Assembly (NCBI GenBank): GCA_018608545.1
Contig: JABAZI010000071.1
Coordinates: forward strand, 1-48,153
Direction of reading: 5' to 3'
Length of the DNA: 48,153 nt
Source: Polaribacter sp.
Lineage (GTDB): Bacteria; Bacteroidota; Bacteroidia; Flavobacteriales; Flavobacteriaceae
The notes beneath the pieces are model-generated. The model had not been told where the DNA came from. It ran no database searches and worked only from the letters and a program-made list of their open reading frames with translations. Each line of letters begins with the position of its first letter. The stretch's first letter is position 1. Shown piece by piece: positions 26,886-35,613 of this stretch. Made by a program: the position numbers and the translations under genes.

Positions 26886-28025
26886 ATGGATTATTACGAT
26901 TACATAATTGTTGGTGGAGGTGCATCCGGTTTAATGTCTGCATATAGAATGTCTAAAGATGTTTTTTTTGACGACAAGACAATCTTAATTTTAGATAAAG
27001 TAAAGAAAAACTCAAACGATAGAACTTGGTGTTATTGGGAGACTGAAAATGATGAGTGGAATGATATAGCAAGTGCTTCTTGGAAAAATATTATTTTTAA
27101 AAGTGAACTTTATAAGACTAAAGAATCTATTGCCCCTTATCGATACAAAATGATTCGTAGTAGAGATTTTTACACAAAAATTTTTACTCATTTAAAAACC
27201 AAACCAAACATTACTTTTCAATTAGCTAACGTCCTTGATATTCAACAACGAGCTGGTACAGCTGAGGTTATTACTACTGACACAATTTTTAAAACAAAGA
27301 CAGTTTTAAACAGTATTCTTTTTAATGATGCATATAAGAACCAAACCAAATATCCTGTTTTACAACAACATTTTGTAGGTTTTTTTATAAGAACAAAGAA
27401 AAATTATTTTGATGAAAGTGCTGCTACCTTTATGGATTTTACAGTTGCACAAAAGGGAAATACGCGGTTTATGTATGTGTTACCTTATGCAAAAAATGAA
27501 GCATTGTTTGAATATACGTTATTCTCAAAAGAATTATTACCCTATGATCACTACAAATCAGAAATCGAAAAATATTTAAAAGATAAAAATATTACAGATT
27601 ATGAAATTATTGAGAAGGAGCAAGGTTCCATTCCAATGACCTCTTATAAATTTTGGAAAAACAATTCTAAAAACATTATCCATATTGGTACTGCTGGTGG
27701 CTGGTCTAAAGCAAGTACAGGCTTTACTTTTAAAAATACCACAAATAAAACAGCACAATTAATCAAACACATCAAAGAAGGGAAGTCGTTAACCAAATTT
27801 CATAAGGTTAAAAAGTTTTGGTTTTATGATGTATTGTTATTAGATATTTTATCGAAACAAAATGAATTGGGTGCCTCTATTTTTGGAAAGATGTTTCAGA
27901 AGAACCATCCAAATCAGATTTTAAAGTTTTTAGATGAAGAAACTTCTTTTTTAGAAGACTTAAAAATTCAATTAAAAATGCCAATTTGGTTGTTTATAAA
28001 TGCGCTACTAAAAAGAATATTTTAA
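26886..28025 (+). CDS. crtY: Lycopene beta-cyclase
   Basis: CrtY is an FAD-dependent cyclase that forms the two beta rings of beta-carotene from lycopene. The 379-residue protein starts with DYIIVGGGASGL (Gly10-Gly11-Gly12, Gly15) and then DRTWCYWE, the characteristic CrtY stretch with Trp-Cys-Tyr-Trp. Later it has GSIPMTSY and GTAGGWSKASTGF, also typical. The gene is 65 bases after crtZ, so it may have a secondary promoter, but no exact TAnnTTTG box is seen there. Together with crtI, crtB and crtZ it completes the route from phytoene formation to zeaxanthin. Confidence 0.95.
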   Translation: MDYYDYIIVGGGASGLMSAYRMSKDVFFDDKTILILDKVKKNSNDRTWCYWETENDEWNDIASASWKNIIFKSELYKTKESIAPYRYKMIRSRDFYTKIFTHLKTKPNITFQLANVLDIQQRAGTAEVITTDTIFKTKTVLNSILFNDAYKNQTKYPVLQQHFVGFFIRTKKNYFDESAATFMDFTVAQKGNTRFMYVLPYAKNEALFEYTLFSKELLPYDHYKSEIEKYLKDKNITDYEIIEKEQGSIPMTSYKFWKNNSKNIIHIGTAGGWSKASTGFTFKNTTNKTAQLIKHIKEGKSLTKFHKVKKFWFYDVLLLDILSKQNELGASIFGKMFQKNHPNQILKFLDEETSFLEDLKIQLKMPIWLFINALLKRIF

Positions 28026-28031
28026 TTTTAG

Positions 28032-28054
28032 CATTGTAATTAAAACAATGTTTT
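28032..28054 (+). terminator. Weak candidate terminator after crtY
   Basis: A 6-bp stem CATTGT/ACAATG (28032-28037 with 28045-28050) is followed by TTTT. It overlaps the 3' end of the convergent reductase gene. The stem is AT-rich and short, so efficiency is uncertain. Confidence 0.35.
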
Positions 28055-29245
28055 CTTTATAAAATTAAATAAAACGAGCCAAACACTTAACTTAGGATTA
28101 GGAAATTCACCCTTTCCCATCATTTTCATTTGTTGAGAAAAGTAAGAAATATCTAAGAAGCCCATTTTATCAATAAACTTTATACCTGTCTTTACAGGTG
28201 GAATATGTACCTCTGTTTTAGTGCCTTCAAAAAAGTCTTTAGTTAAGTGAGGAAACACTGCAAAAGGACGTGCTAATCCCACAAAATCTAATTCGTTATT
28301 TTCAATGGCTTTTGCCATTACTTCCAACGTTCTAAATCCTCCAGTTAGTAACAATGGAGTTTTCGTTTTAGTTCTTGCTCTTTCAATGAAATCAGCAAAA
28401 TAGGCTTCTCTTTTTTGGGTACTTTCTTTGATTTTTTTTCCTGCGCCCATCATGGCAGCTTTTTCATAAGTACCTCCAGAAACTTCTATCATATCCATAC
28501 CTTCAGAAGAGAGCATTTCTATTACCGCTAAAGACTCTTCTTCCGTAAATGCGCCTCTTTGAAAATCTGCGGAGTTAATTTTAATTCCAATTGGAAATTT
28601 AGGACCTACTTTTTTTCGTATGTCTCTATAGATCTCTATCGCAAAACGAGCTCTGTTTTTTAAAGAACCTCCCCATTGATCTGTTCTTAGATTGGTAAGT
28701 GTAGACAAAAATTGACTTACTAAATATCCATGTGCACCATGTATTTGAACTCCTTTCCATCCTGCTTTTTTAGCTATTAATGCACAGTTTCCAAAACCAT
28801 CTATAGCTTTCCAAATTTCTTCTTCTGTCATTGGTCGTGGTTTTGGAAACATCGATTTCATGGGTAATTGCACATCAGAAGCACTCACTACATCTTTATT
28901 AAATTTAGGAGATTGTCTCCCAGGATGGTTAATCTGCATCCAAAGATGGCTCCCTTTTTTTTGTGAAACATTTGCCCATTCTTTGAGTTCTCTCATATAG
29001 GTTTCATCTTCCACAACTACATTTCTAGCCTCATTTAATGCTTTGTTATCCATCATTACATTTCCAGAAATTAATATTCCTGTCCCCCCTTCACCCCAAG
29101 TTTTATACAATTTTAGAATACGCTCAGAAGGTTTTCCACCCTTATCTGCATTATTTTCACTCATAGCAGATTTTACGATTCTATTTGGTATCGTTACGCC
29201 ACAAGGTAAAGTAAAGGGTTGTTGTAAAATATTTGCAAATTTCAT
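28040..29245 (-). CDS. Old-yellow-enzyme family NADH:flavin oxidoreductase
   Basis: The 401-residue FMN-dependent TIM-barrel enzyme is related to YqjM-like ene-reductases and the N-terminal part of 2,4-dienoyl-CoA reductase. It has no C-terminal FAD/Fe-S half, so it is the short single-domain form. Motifs are LWMQINHPGRQ (residues 101-111), the substrate-binding His169-x2-His172 with Tyr174 in QIHGAHGYLVSQFLS, and 'LLTGGFRTLE...DFVGLARPF' for FMN phosphate binding near the end. It would reduce activated C=C bonds using NAD(P)H. It converges on crtY with 14 bases between stop codons, and no functional link to the carotenoid pathway can be shown. Confidence 0.9.
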   Translation of the reverse strand: MKFANILQQPFTLPCGVTIPNRIVKSAMSENNADKGGKPSERILKLYKTWGEGGTGILISGNVMMDNKALNEARNVVVEDETYMRELKEWANVSQKKGSHLWMQINHPGRQSPKFNKDVVSASDVQLPMKSMFPKPRPMTEEEIWKAIDGFGNCALIAKKAGWKGVQIHGAHGYLVSQFLSTLTNLRTDQWGGSLKNRARFAIEIYRDIRKKVGPKFPIGIKINSADFQRGAFTEEESLAVIEMLSSEGMDMIEVSGGTYEKAAMMGAGKKIKESTQKREAYFADFIERARTKTKTPLLLTGGFRTLEVMAKAIENNELDFVGLARPFAVFPHLTKDFFEGTKTEVHIPPVKTGIKFIDKMGFLDISYFSQQMKMMGKGEFPNPKLSVWLVLFNFIKKTLF

Positions 29246-29513
29246 GATGTAAAATGATTTATTAACGGAATTTTAAAAGCTGCAAATTACTTAATAATAA
29301 TGAATAATAAAGGGATATTTATTATACATAAGGGTCTAAAAAAGTGTTGCATCTTTTTTGTCTCTTTGACTCGTTTAAATTCTTACGAATTTGAAATACG
29401 TGTCATCTTTGCTAGAATGATCCCTTTAGTTTAACGAATCAACCTGTTTAAGAATGTTTTTTCTAATTTATTTTTAAAATCAATCCGAACTTTAACCTTT
29501 GATTAAGAGTTAC

Positions 29514-30788
29514 CTATTTAGGGAATTTTGCTCTAATCTTATCCAATGATAAATTATGAATGCTACCTATGTGTGAATGTTCTTTACCCAAATCAGCTTG
29601 ATAGGTTCCTGTTTGGACTTGTTCGCCAATCTTTTGATAAGCTTCACGAAAAGACATGCCTTCAACGACCAAATTATTGATGCTATCTACTGTAAATAAG
29701 TATTGGTATTTTTCATCATTTAAATCAATATCTTTTACAATTACTTGTTGAATAGCATAATTTAAAATATCTAAAATATCCTTTACATCCTCGAAAGCAT
29801 TGATAATATTTTCTTTCAATAACTGAAAATCTCTGTGATAGCCCGTTGGTAAGTTATTTGTAATTAATACCATTTCTGTATGCAATGCTTGAATTTTATT
29901 ACATTTACCTCGAATCAATTCAAAAACATCAGGATTTTTCTTATGTGGCATAATACTGCTACCGGTTGTTAGTTCATCAGGAAAAGAAATAAAATTAAAA
30001 TTCTGACTCATATACAAACAAACATCCATGGCAAAACGGGACATTGTATTACACAATCCCCCCAAAGCTGAAGCAATAGCGCGCTCATTTTTTCCTCTAC
30101 TTAATTGAGCAGCAACAACATTGTATTTTAACGTTGCAAACTCTAATTCTTTGGTGGTTAATTCTCTATCGATAGGGAAGGAGCTTCCATAACCAGCAGC
30201 AGAGCCTAAAGGATTCTGATTGACAACTTGAGATACTGCGTTTAGCATGTACACATCATCAATAAGTAGTTCTGCATAGGCAGAAAACCACAATCCAAAG
30301 GAGGAGGGCATTGCTACTTGTAAATGGGTATACCCAGGCAAAAGACTTTCTTTGTGAACCTCTGCTAAACTTAAAAGAGTATCAAAAAGAGTTTTTGTTT
30401 TATCATTTATAATTGATAAATTTTCTTTGTAATAAAGTTGAAGAGCTACTAAAACTTGATCGTTTCTTGATCGTGCAGTGTGGATTTTCTTACCAACTTC
30501 TCCTAGTTTTTCTGTCAATTCCCATTCAATTTTAGAATGCACATCTTCAAAAGAAGCTTCAATACTAAAAGTTTCGTTTTTAATGTCATCAGATAGCTCT
30601 TGTAATCCTCTTTTTAAGTCTTTTAATTCATTAAAGGTAATAATACCAATTGATTCTAACATAATAGCGTGCGCCAAAGAAGCTTGAACATCGTATTTAG
30701 CAATATGCATGTCAATTTCTCGATCATTACCTACTGTAAATTTTTCTATCTGCTTGTCAATTGAAAATCCTTTATCCCAAAGCTTCAT
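29514..30788 (-). CDS. argH: Argininosuccinate lyase
   Basis: ArgH splits argininosuccinate into arginine and fumarate, the last step of arginine synthesis. The 424-residue protein has the superfamily signature GSSIMPHKKNP at 276-286 (Ser277 or Ser278 in the flexible loop), the catalytic-region His155 in PGYTHLQ, and HTARSRNDQ near residue 103. It is the last gene of the eleven-gene arginine/proline operon, 57 bases after the argE-like gene. I see no terminator hairpin in the 268 bases beyond its stop; that stretch has only a small dyad at 29374-29395. Confidence 0.96.
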   Translation of the reverse strand: MKLWDKGFSIDKQIEKFTVGNDREIDMHIAKYDVQASLAHAIMLESIGIITFNELKDLKRGLQELSDDIKNETFSIEASFEDVHSKIEWELTEKLGEVGKKIHTARSRNDQVLVALQLYYKENLSIINDKTKTLFDTLLSLAEVHKESLLPGYTHLQVAMPSSFGLWFSAYAELLIDDVYMLNAVSQVVNQNPLGSAAGYGSSFPIDRELTTKELEFATLKYNVVAAQLSRGKNERAIASALGGLCNTMSRFAMDVCLYMSQNFNFISFPDELTTGSSIMPHKKNPDVFELIRGKCNKIQALHTEMVLITNNLPTGYHRDFQLLKENIINAFEDVKDILDILNYAIQQVIVKDIDLNDEKYQYLFTVDSINNLVVEGMSFREAYQKIGEQVQTGTYQADLGKEHSHIGSIHNLSLDKIRAKFPK

Positions 30789-30845
30789 AATTTCTGTATT
30801 TTATGTTTCCTATAAACTAGGAATTCCTTTTATGGTTTATTTCTG

Positions 30846-31913
30846 TTAAACGATCACTCTATTTAATAATTCGATATAAATTGCAATGCCTTCTTCAATT
30901 TCAGAGACATATATATATTCATTTGCAGAATGAGAACGGGTACTATCTCCTGGTCCTAATTTTACAGATTGACAACTGAGTACAGCTTGATCTGATAAAG
31001 TTGGTGAACCATAGGTCTTTCTTTTCATAGAAATTCCTGCTTTTACCAACTCATGATTTAGATCAATTGAAGAGGAGTTTAATCGTAAACTTCTTGGAGT
31101 AATTTTTGTACAAGGTGCTTTTTCTTGTAAAATAGACGCAATTTCTTGATTGGAATAGGCATCATTTACGCGAACATCAATTACCAAATTTACATGAGCA
31201 GGAACTACATTGTGTTGTGAACCTGCATTGATTTGAGTGACGGTCATTTTTACATCTCCCAATGTTTCCGAAGTTTTTTCGAATTTAAAATCTTTAAACC
31301 ATTGTAAAACTTCAATAGTGTTGTAAATTGAATTACTTGTATTGGGATGTGCAGCGTGACTTGGAGTACCTTCTATGACAGCATCAAATACCACCAATCC
31401 TTTTTCTGCAACGGCTAAGTTCATTAAAGTTGGTTCACCAATAATTGCTACATCAATTTTAGGAATTATGGACAACATACTATTTAAACCGTGTTTACCA
31501 CTATTTTCTTCCTCAGCAGAAGCCACGACAACTAAATTATAGGTCAAGTTTTCTTGTGCGTAAAAATGAGCGAATGTAGCGATTAAAGAAACCAAACATC
31601 CTCCGGCATCATTACTTCCTAAGCCGTATAATTTCCCATCTTCTACAACTGCTTTGAAAGGGTCTTTTGTATAAGCAGAATTTGGTTTAACAGTATCGTG
31701 ATGAGAGTTTAGTAATAATGTTGGCTTGGTTTCATCAAAATGTTTATTAGTAGCCCAAATATTATTTTTTGTTCTTTGAAATGGAATTTTATTTTCAACA
31801 AACCATCCTTCAATAAGAATTGCTGTAGAATCTTCTTCTTTAGAAAATGATTGAGTTTCAATTAATTTCTTCAGAAGTACAATTGCACTAGCACTTAGTT
31901 TTTCGATACTCAT
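30846..31913 (-). CDS. argE: M20-family N-acylornithine/N-acylcitrulline deacylase
   Basis: This zinc peptidase-family enzyme removes the N-acyl group from the arginine intermediate. Since the operon has an ArgF'-type transcarbamylase, the true substrate is probably N-acylcitrulline. Motifs of M20 enzymes are LLLNSHHDTV with the metal His and Asp, GSNDAGG with the bridging Asp, ASAEEENSG with the catalytic Glu, and IIGEPT. I chose the ATG at 31913 (355 residues). The frame extends ten codons further to 31943, but that would overlap argB by 29 bases, while the chosen start lies directly after the argB stop. It may be a desuccinylase instead of a deacetylase, depending on the acyl group used. 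Confidence 0.87.
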   Translation of the reverse strand: MSIEKLSASAIVLLKKLIETQSFSKEEDSTAILIEGWFVENKIPFQRTKNNIWATNKHFDETKPTLLLNSHHDTVKPNSAYTKDPFKAVVEDGKLYGLGSNDAGGCLVSLIATFAHFYAQENLTYNLVVVASAEEENSGKHGLNSMLSIIPKIDVAIIGEPTLMNLAVAEKGLVVFDAVIEGTPSHAAHPNTSNSIYNTIEVLQWFKDFKFEKTSETLGDVKMTVTQINAGSQHNVVPAHVNLVIDVRVNDAYSNQEIASILQEKAPCTKITPRSLRLNSSSIDLNHELVKAGISMKRKTYGSPTLSDQAVLSCQSVKLGPGDSTRSHSANEYIYVSEIEEGIAIYIELLNRVIV

Positions 31914-31914
31914 G

Positions 31915-32697
31915 TTATAATGTGATTGTTGTAAAGTTATCATTTTCGTTGGTCAACATGGAAGTATTGCCCATATTCACTTTGTGAACTCCTTTTTTTA
32001 ATGCATCAAAACAATTTTCCAATTTGGGTAACATTCCTTCAGTTACAATTTCAGCGTCTAATAGTTCTTGGTACGTTTTTGAATTGATTTTTTTTACGAC
32101 AGATTTCTTATCATTAATATCTTTTAAAACCCCCTCCAATTCAAAACAATAATAAATTGAAGTTTCGTATATCTTACTCATTCCAATAGCAACTTGACTT
32201 GAAATTGTATCTGCATTTGTATTTAATAATTGACCATTTCCGTCATGAGTAATGGCACAAAAAACAGGTGTAAATTCAGCATTAATTAATTTGTCTATTG
32301 CTTTATAATCCACTTCCTTAACATCTCCAACAAAGCCATAATCCACCTCTTTTAAAACTCTCTTATCAGATTTGATACTATTGATGTCTGCACCGCTCAA
32401 TCCAATCGCATTGGTCTTTAATGCTTGTAATTTCGCAACGATATTCTTATTAACCAGCCCACCATAGACCATGGTGATAACTTCTAAGGTTTCAAGATCT
32501 GTAATGCGTCTTCCTTGAAACATTTTAGACTCAATTCCCAATTTTGAAGCTATATGTGTTGCACGTTTTCCACCGCCATGAACCAAGATTTTCTTCCCTT
32601 TAAGAGTAGAAAATAATTTTAGGAAAGTAGTTAATGAAGTCTCGTCTTCAATAATATTTCCTCCAATTTTTACGATTGATAATTTTTCTTTAGACAT
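31915..32697 (-). CDS. argB: N-acylglutamate 5-kinase
   Basis: ArgB phosphorylates the side-chain carboxyl of N-acetyl- or N-succinyl-glutamate. The 260-residue amino-acid-kinase-fold protein starts VKIGGNIIEDE (Lys/Gly-rich ATP loop), followed by ILVHGGGKRATHI and the substrate segment GLVNKNIVAKLQ. A further 'NTNADTISSQVAIGM' segment binds nucleotide and substrate. It overlaps the end of argF' by 8 bases and the argE-like gene starts one base after its stop. The short N-terminus lacks the extra helix found in arginine-inhibited hexameric NAGKs, which hints at regulation at the expression level. Confidence 0.93.
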   Translation of the reverse strand: MSKEKLSIVKIGGNIIEDETSLTTFLKLFSTLKGKKILVHGGGKRATHIASKLGIESKMFQGRRITDLETLEVITMVYGGLVNKNIVAKLQALKTNAIGLSGADINSIKSDKRVLKEVDYGFVGDVKEVDYKAIDKLINAEFTPVFCAITHDGNGQLLNTNADTISSQVAIGMSKIYETSIYYCFELEGVLKDINDKKSVVKKINSKTYQELLDAEIVTEGMLPKLENCFDALKKGVHKVNMGNTSMLTNENDNFTTITL

Positions 32698-33628
32698 TTT
32701 CTAGTATTTTTTTCAGAACCAATTGTGCAGCATAGGTTCTGTTATTTGCTTGTTCAATTACCAAAGAATTATCACTATCCAATACAGTATCTTCAACGAT
32801 TACATTTCTTCTTACTGGTAAACAATGCATAAATTTTGCAGCTCCAATTTTCTTTTTAGTAATCATCCAATTGGGATCTGTATTCGCTTTTTTTCCATAA
32901 TCATCATAAGAGCTCCAATTTTTTGTGTAAATAAAATCAGCATCTTTAAATGCTTCTTCTTGGTGATGACAAATAGGGGTGTTTTTTGTAATTTCTGGAT
33001 TTAAATTATATCCTTCGGGATTGGTAATTACAAAATCAACATCCATTTTTTGCATGGCTTGAGTAAAACTATTGGCAACTGCATGTGGTAAAGCTTTTAC
33101 ATGTGGTGCCCAACTTAAAACCACTTTTGGTTTCTTTTTTGTGGTGTTTTCAGCAATGGTAATGGCATCTGTTAATCCTTGTAATGGGTGTCCGGTCGCA
33201 CTTTCCATACTCACAATGGGTACAGAAGCAAATTTGACAAACGATTTTAAAACATGTTCAGATTCGTCTTTTTCTTTATCTATTAGGGAAGGAAAAGCTC
33301 TTACAGCAATTATATCACAATATTGAGAAACCACTGCTGCTGCTTCTTTAATGTGTTCTGCAGTATTCCCATTCATTACAGTTCCATCCTCAAATTCAAT
33401 ACCCCAAGCATCGCCAGAAACGTTCATTACAATAGGATCCATTCCCAAGTTTAAAGCCGCTTTTTGGGTACTCAAACGGGTTCGTAAACTTGAATTGAAA
33501 AATAATAATCCCAGCGTTTTATTTTTTCCTAGTTCAATATCTTTTAATGGATTCGCTTTCAATAGTTTCGCTTCTTCAATCCAAGAATTGATATTATCAA
33601 TGTCGTTTATGGAGGTATAATTCTTCAT
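32690..33628 (-). CDS. argF: N-succinyl/N-acetyl-ornithine transcarbamylase (ArgF')
   Basis: The 312-residue enzyme carbamoylates an N-acylated ornithine, giving N-acylcitrulline. It resembles the Bacteroides fragilis N-succinylornithine transcarbamylase and the Xanthomonas N-acetylornithine enzyme more than classical OTC. The carbamoyl phosphate loop is SSLRTR (46-51), HPLQ lies mid-protein, and HCLPVRRN lies near residue 275. At the position where the succinyl enzyme has Pro90 and the acetyl enzyme has Glu92, this protein has Ala90 (NGNTAEHI). Removal of the Glu favours succinyl substrates in the known enzymes, so N-succinylornithine is the likelier substrate. The gene follows proB by 6 bases. 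Confidence 0.9.
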   Translation of the reverse strand: MKNYTSINDIDNINSWIEEAKLLKANPLKDIELGKNKTLGLLFFNSSLRTRLSTQKAALNLGMDPIVMNVSGDAWGIEFEDGTVMNGNTAEHIKEAAAVVSQYCDIIAVRAFPSLIDKEKDESEHVLKSFVKFASVPIVSMESATGHPLQGLTDAITIAENTTKKKPKVVLSWAPHVKALPHAVANSFTQAMQKMDVDFVITNPEGYNLNPEITKNTPICHHQEEAFKDADFIYTKNWSSYDDYGKKANTDPNWMITKKKIGAAKFMHCLPVRRNVIVEDTVLDSDNSLVIEQANNRTYAAQLVLKKILENV

Positions 33629-33634
33629 TTTTAA

Positions 33635-34399
33635 CTATTTTATTTTTGTAAAATCAATGCTGTTATCCATAGCATTTATTATAAAATTATCATTTAAACC
33701 GTTTACAATCCAAGTTTCTACTTTTGCTTTTTTACTCAGAGAGGCGGCTTCAATCTTAGATTCCATCCCGCCACTACCATGAGAAGATTTTGAATGAATA
33801 ACTTCCTTTTTTAACTTTTCAAAATTATCAACTTTTTGAATTGTTTTAGGATTTTTATTTTGAATGGATTCTTTGGTATAAATTCCATTGGTATTTGTAG
33901 CTATGAACAATAAATCTACTTTTAAAAGAGCAGCTGTCAATGCGGCTAATTTATCATTGTCACCGAATTTAATTTCATCGGTAGCTACGGTGTCATTTTC
34001 ATTGATTATAGGAATATAATTATTCTGCACTAAAACATTAATGGTATTAACGATATTTGTTTTACTTTCCTGCTTCTCAAAATCAGAATAGGAGAGAAGA
34101 CATTGAGAAGTTAACAGTCCATATTCTCTAAATATTTCTTGATAAATTCTGATTAAGTGAGGTTGTCCAATTGAAGCAAGAGCTTGTTTTACAAATACGT
34201 CTTCATGTTTGCTTTCTAATTTTACAAACTGTTTAGCAACTGCGATTGCTCCAGAACTCACAATGATGAATTCATAAGTGTCTTTGAGTTTAGAAATTTG
34301 ATTTGCTATATCTTCAATTTTCCCTCTAGAAATATTGTCAGTCTCTTTGGTAAGCGTATTAGAACCAACTTTTAGTAAAATGCGTTTCTTTTTTTGCAT
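33635..34399 (-). CDS. proB: Glutamate 5-kinase, short form without PUA domain
   Basis: ProB phosphorylates glutamate to glutamyl-5-phosphate, the first step of proline synthesis. At 254 residues it has only the amino-acid-kinase domain, while the E. coli enzyme is 367 residues with a C-terminal PUA domain. Motifs are LLKVGSNTLT at the N-terminus, VSSGAIAV at about 47-54, NENDTVATDEIKFGDND (about 136-152) and the late GSGGMESKIEAA. It is translationally close to proA (one base between them). Loss of PUA suggests altered feedback control, as known for truncated kinases, but this is inference. Confidence 0.93.
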   Translation of the reverse strand: MQKKKRILLKVGSNTLTKETDNISRGKIEDIANQISKLKDTYEFIIVSSGAIAVAKQFVKLESKHEDVFVKQALASIGQPHLIRIYQEIFREYGLLTSQCLLSYSDFEKQESKTNIVNTINVLVQNNYIPIINENDTVATDEIKFGDNDKLAALTAALLKVDLLFIATNTNGIYTKESIQNKNPKTIQKVDNFEKLKKEVIHSKSSHGSGGMESKIEAASLSKKAKVETWIVNGLNDNFIINAMDNSIDFTKIK

Positions 34400-34400
34400 A

Positions 34401-35594
34401 TTATCTTATTTGTCCATTTCCGTGAACGTACCATTTATTTGTGACCAAATGTTTTAATCCTATAGGACCACGTTGATGTAATTTATCTGTACTTATTGCC
34501 AATTCACCTCCCAATCCTAATTGACCACCATCTGTAAAACGTGTAGATGCATTGTGATATACAGCAGCTGTATCTACATTTTCCATAAACAATATAGCTT
34601 CAGCTTGATTGTCTGTTATGATTGCGGATGAATGCCCTCCAGAATATTTGTTGATCATTTCTATGGCATTTTTAGTGGAATTAATTTCTCCAATTACAAT
34701 TTTGTAATCTAAAAATTCTTCATACCAAATATCATTGGAAGAGATTTCTGAAACCTGATCAAATTTTGAAAAGAAAGGATCTCCTAAAACCTCAATTTGC
34801 AGCTCTTTTAGTTTTGATAATAATTGGTTTGTAAACGCTGTTTTATTGGGAAGATTTGTATCAATTAAAACTTTATCGATTGCATTACAAGCAGATATTT
34901 TTGATTTACCATTTAGGATAATATCAACAGCAATATCTATGTTGGCTTCTTTGTGAACATAAACAAAGTTGTTTCCACGTCCACTAATAATAACAGGACA
35001 TGTAGCATGTTTTTTCACAAAAGTAATTAAACGTTCCCCTCCTCTGGGAACTATTAAATCTACTTTTTGAGTTGGTTTTTCTAAAAAAGTTTGTGTTTCA
35101 GTTCTGTCAAATTCCAAATAAGTAACCCATTCAGAAACAGCTCCGTGTTTTTCTAAAGCTTGATGCCACAATTCCACAATTTTTAGATTTGATTTTAAAG
35201 ATTCTTTTCCACCCTTTAGTAGTATTTTGTTTCCAGATTTAAAGGCAATTCCTGCTGCTTCTACAGTTACATCAGGTCTAGACTCATAAATGATTAAAAT
35301 AGTTCCAAAAGAAGCTGTTTTATTATAAACCTGCATTCCGTTGTCATGTTTAAAAGCAAAACGTTCTACACCAACAGGATCTTCTTGTGAAGCTAAATGT
35401 TTGGCTGCAGCAATCATTTCATTAACTTTAAAATCGTTAACTTTTAAACGATCAAACATAGAAATATCTTCCCCTTTATAGGCTTCTAAATCTTTTTTAT
35501 TAATACTTATAATTGCCTCTCTTTCTTGGTCAAGAAGTTCAGCCATTGTAAGCAAAACATTATTTCTAGTCTCTATGGATAATAAAGTATTCAT
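34401..35594 (-). CDS. proA: Gamma-glutamyl phosphate reductase
   Basis: ProA reduces glutamyl-5-phosphate to glutamate semialdehyde with NADPH and works with ProB. The 397-residue aldehyde-dehydrogenase-fold protein has IIYESRPDVTVEAAGIAFKSGN in the cofactor domain, KVDLIVPRGGERLI, and the catalytic cysteine in ISACNAIDKVLID. The C-terminal signature is HNASTRFTDGGQLGLGGE. It is slightly shorter than the E. coli enzyme but complete in motifs. It lies 19 bases after argD and 1 base before proB. Confidence 0.95.
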   Translation of the reverse strand: MNTLLSIETRNNVLLTMAELLDQEREAIISINKKDLEAYKGEDISMFDRLKVNDFKVNEMIAAAKHLASQEDPVGVERFAFKHDNGMQVYNKTASFGTILIIYESRPDVTVEAAGIAFKSGNKILLKGGKESLKSNLKIVELWHQALEKHGAVSEWVTYLEFDRTETQTFLEKPTQKVDLIVPRGGERLITFVKKHATCPVIISGRGNNFVYVHKEANIDIAVDIILNGKSKISACNAIDKVLIDTNLPNKTAFTNQLLSKLKELQIEVLGDPFFSKFDQVSEISSNDIWYEEFLDYKIVIGEINSTKNAIEMINKYSGGHSSAIITDNQAEAILFMENVDTAAVYHNASTRFTDGGQLGLGGELAISTDKLHQRGPIGLKHLVTNKWYVHGNGQIR

Positions 35595-35613
35595 CTAATA
35601 TCTTCTTCGTTTG

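Noticed and set aside
22022..28025. Proteorhodopsin/retinal module next to the carotenoid genes
   Set aside because: No rhodopsin or blh-type dioxygenase gene is present; the cluster ends with crtY and an unrelated reductase.
29374..29395. Dyad AAATTC/GAATTT with flanking weak pairs between argH and the OYE gene
   Set aside because: No T-run and no promoter box beside it; short AT-rich palindromes are expected by chance in this DNA.
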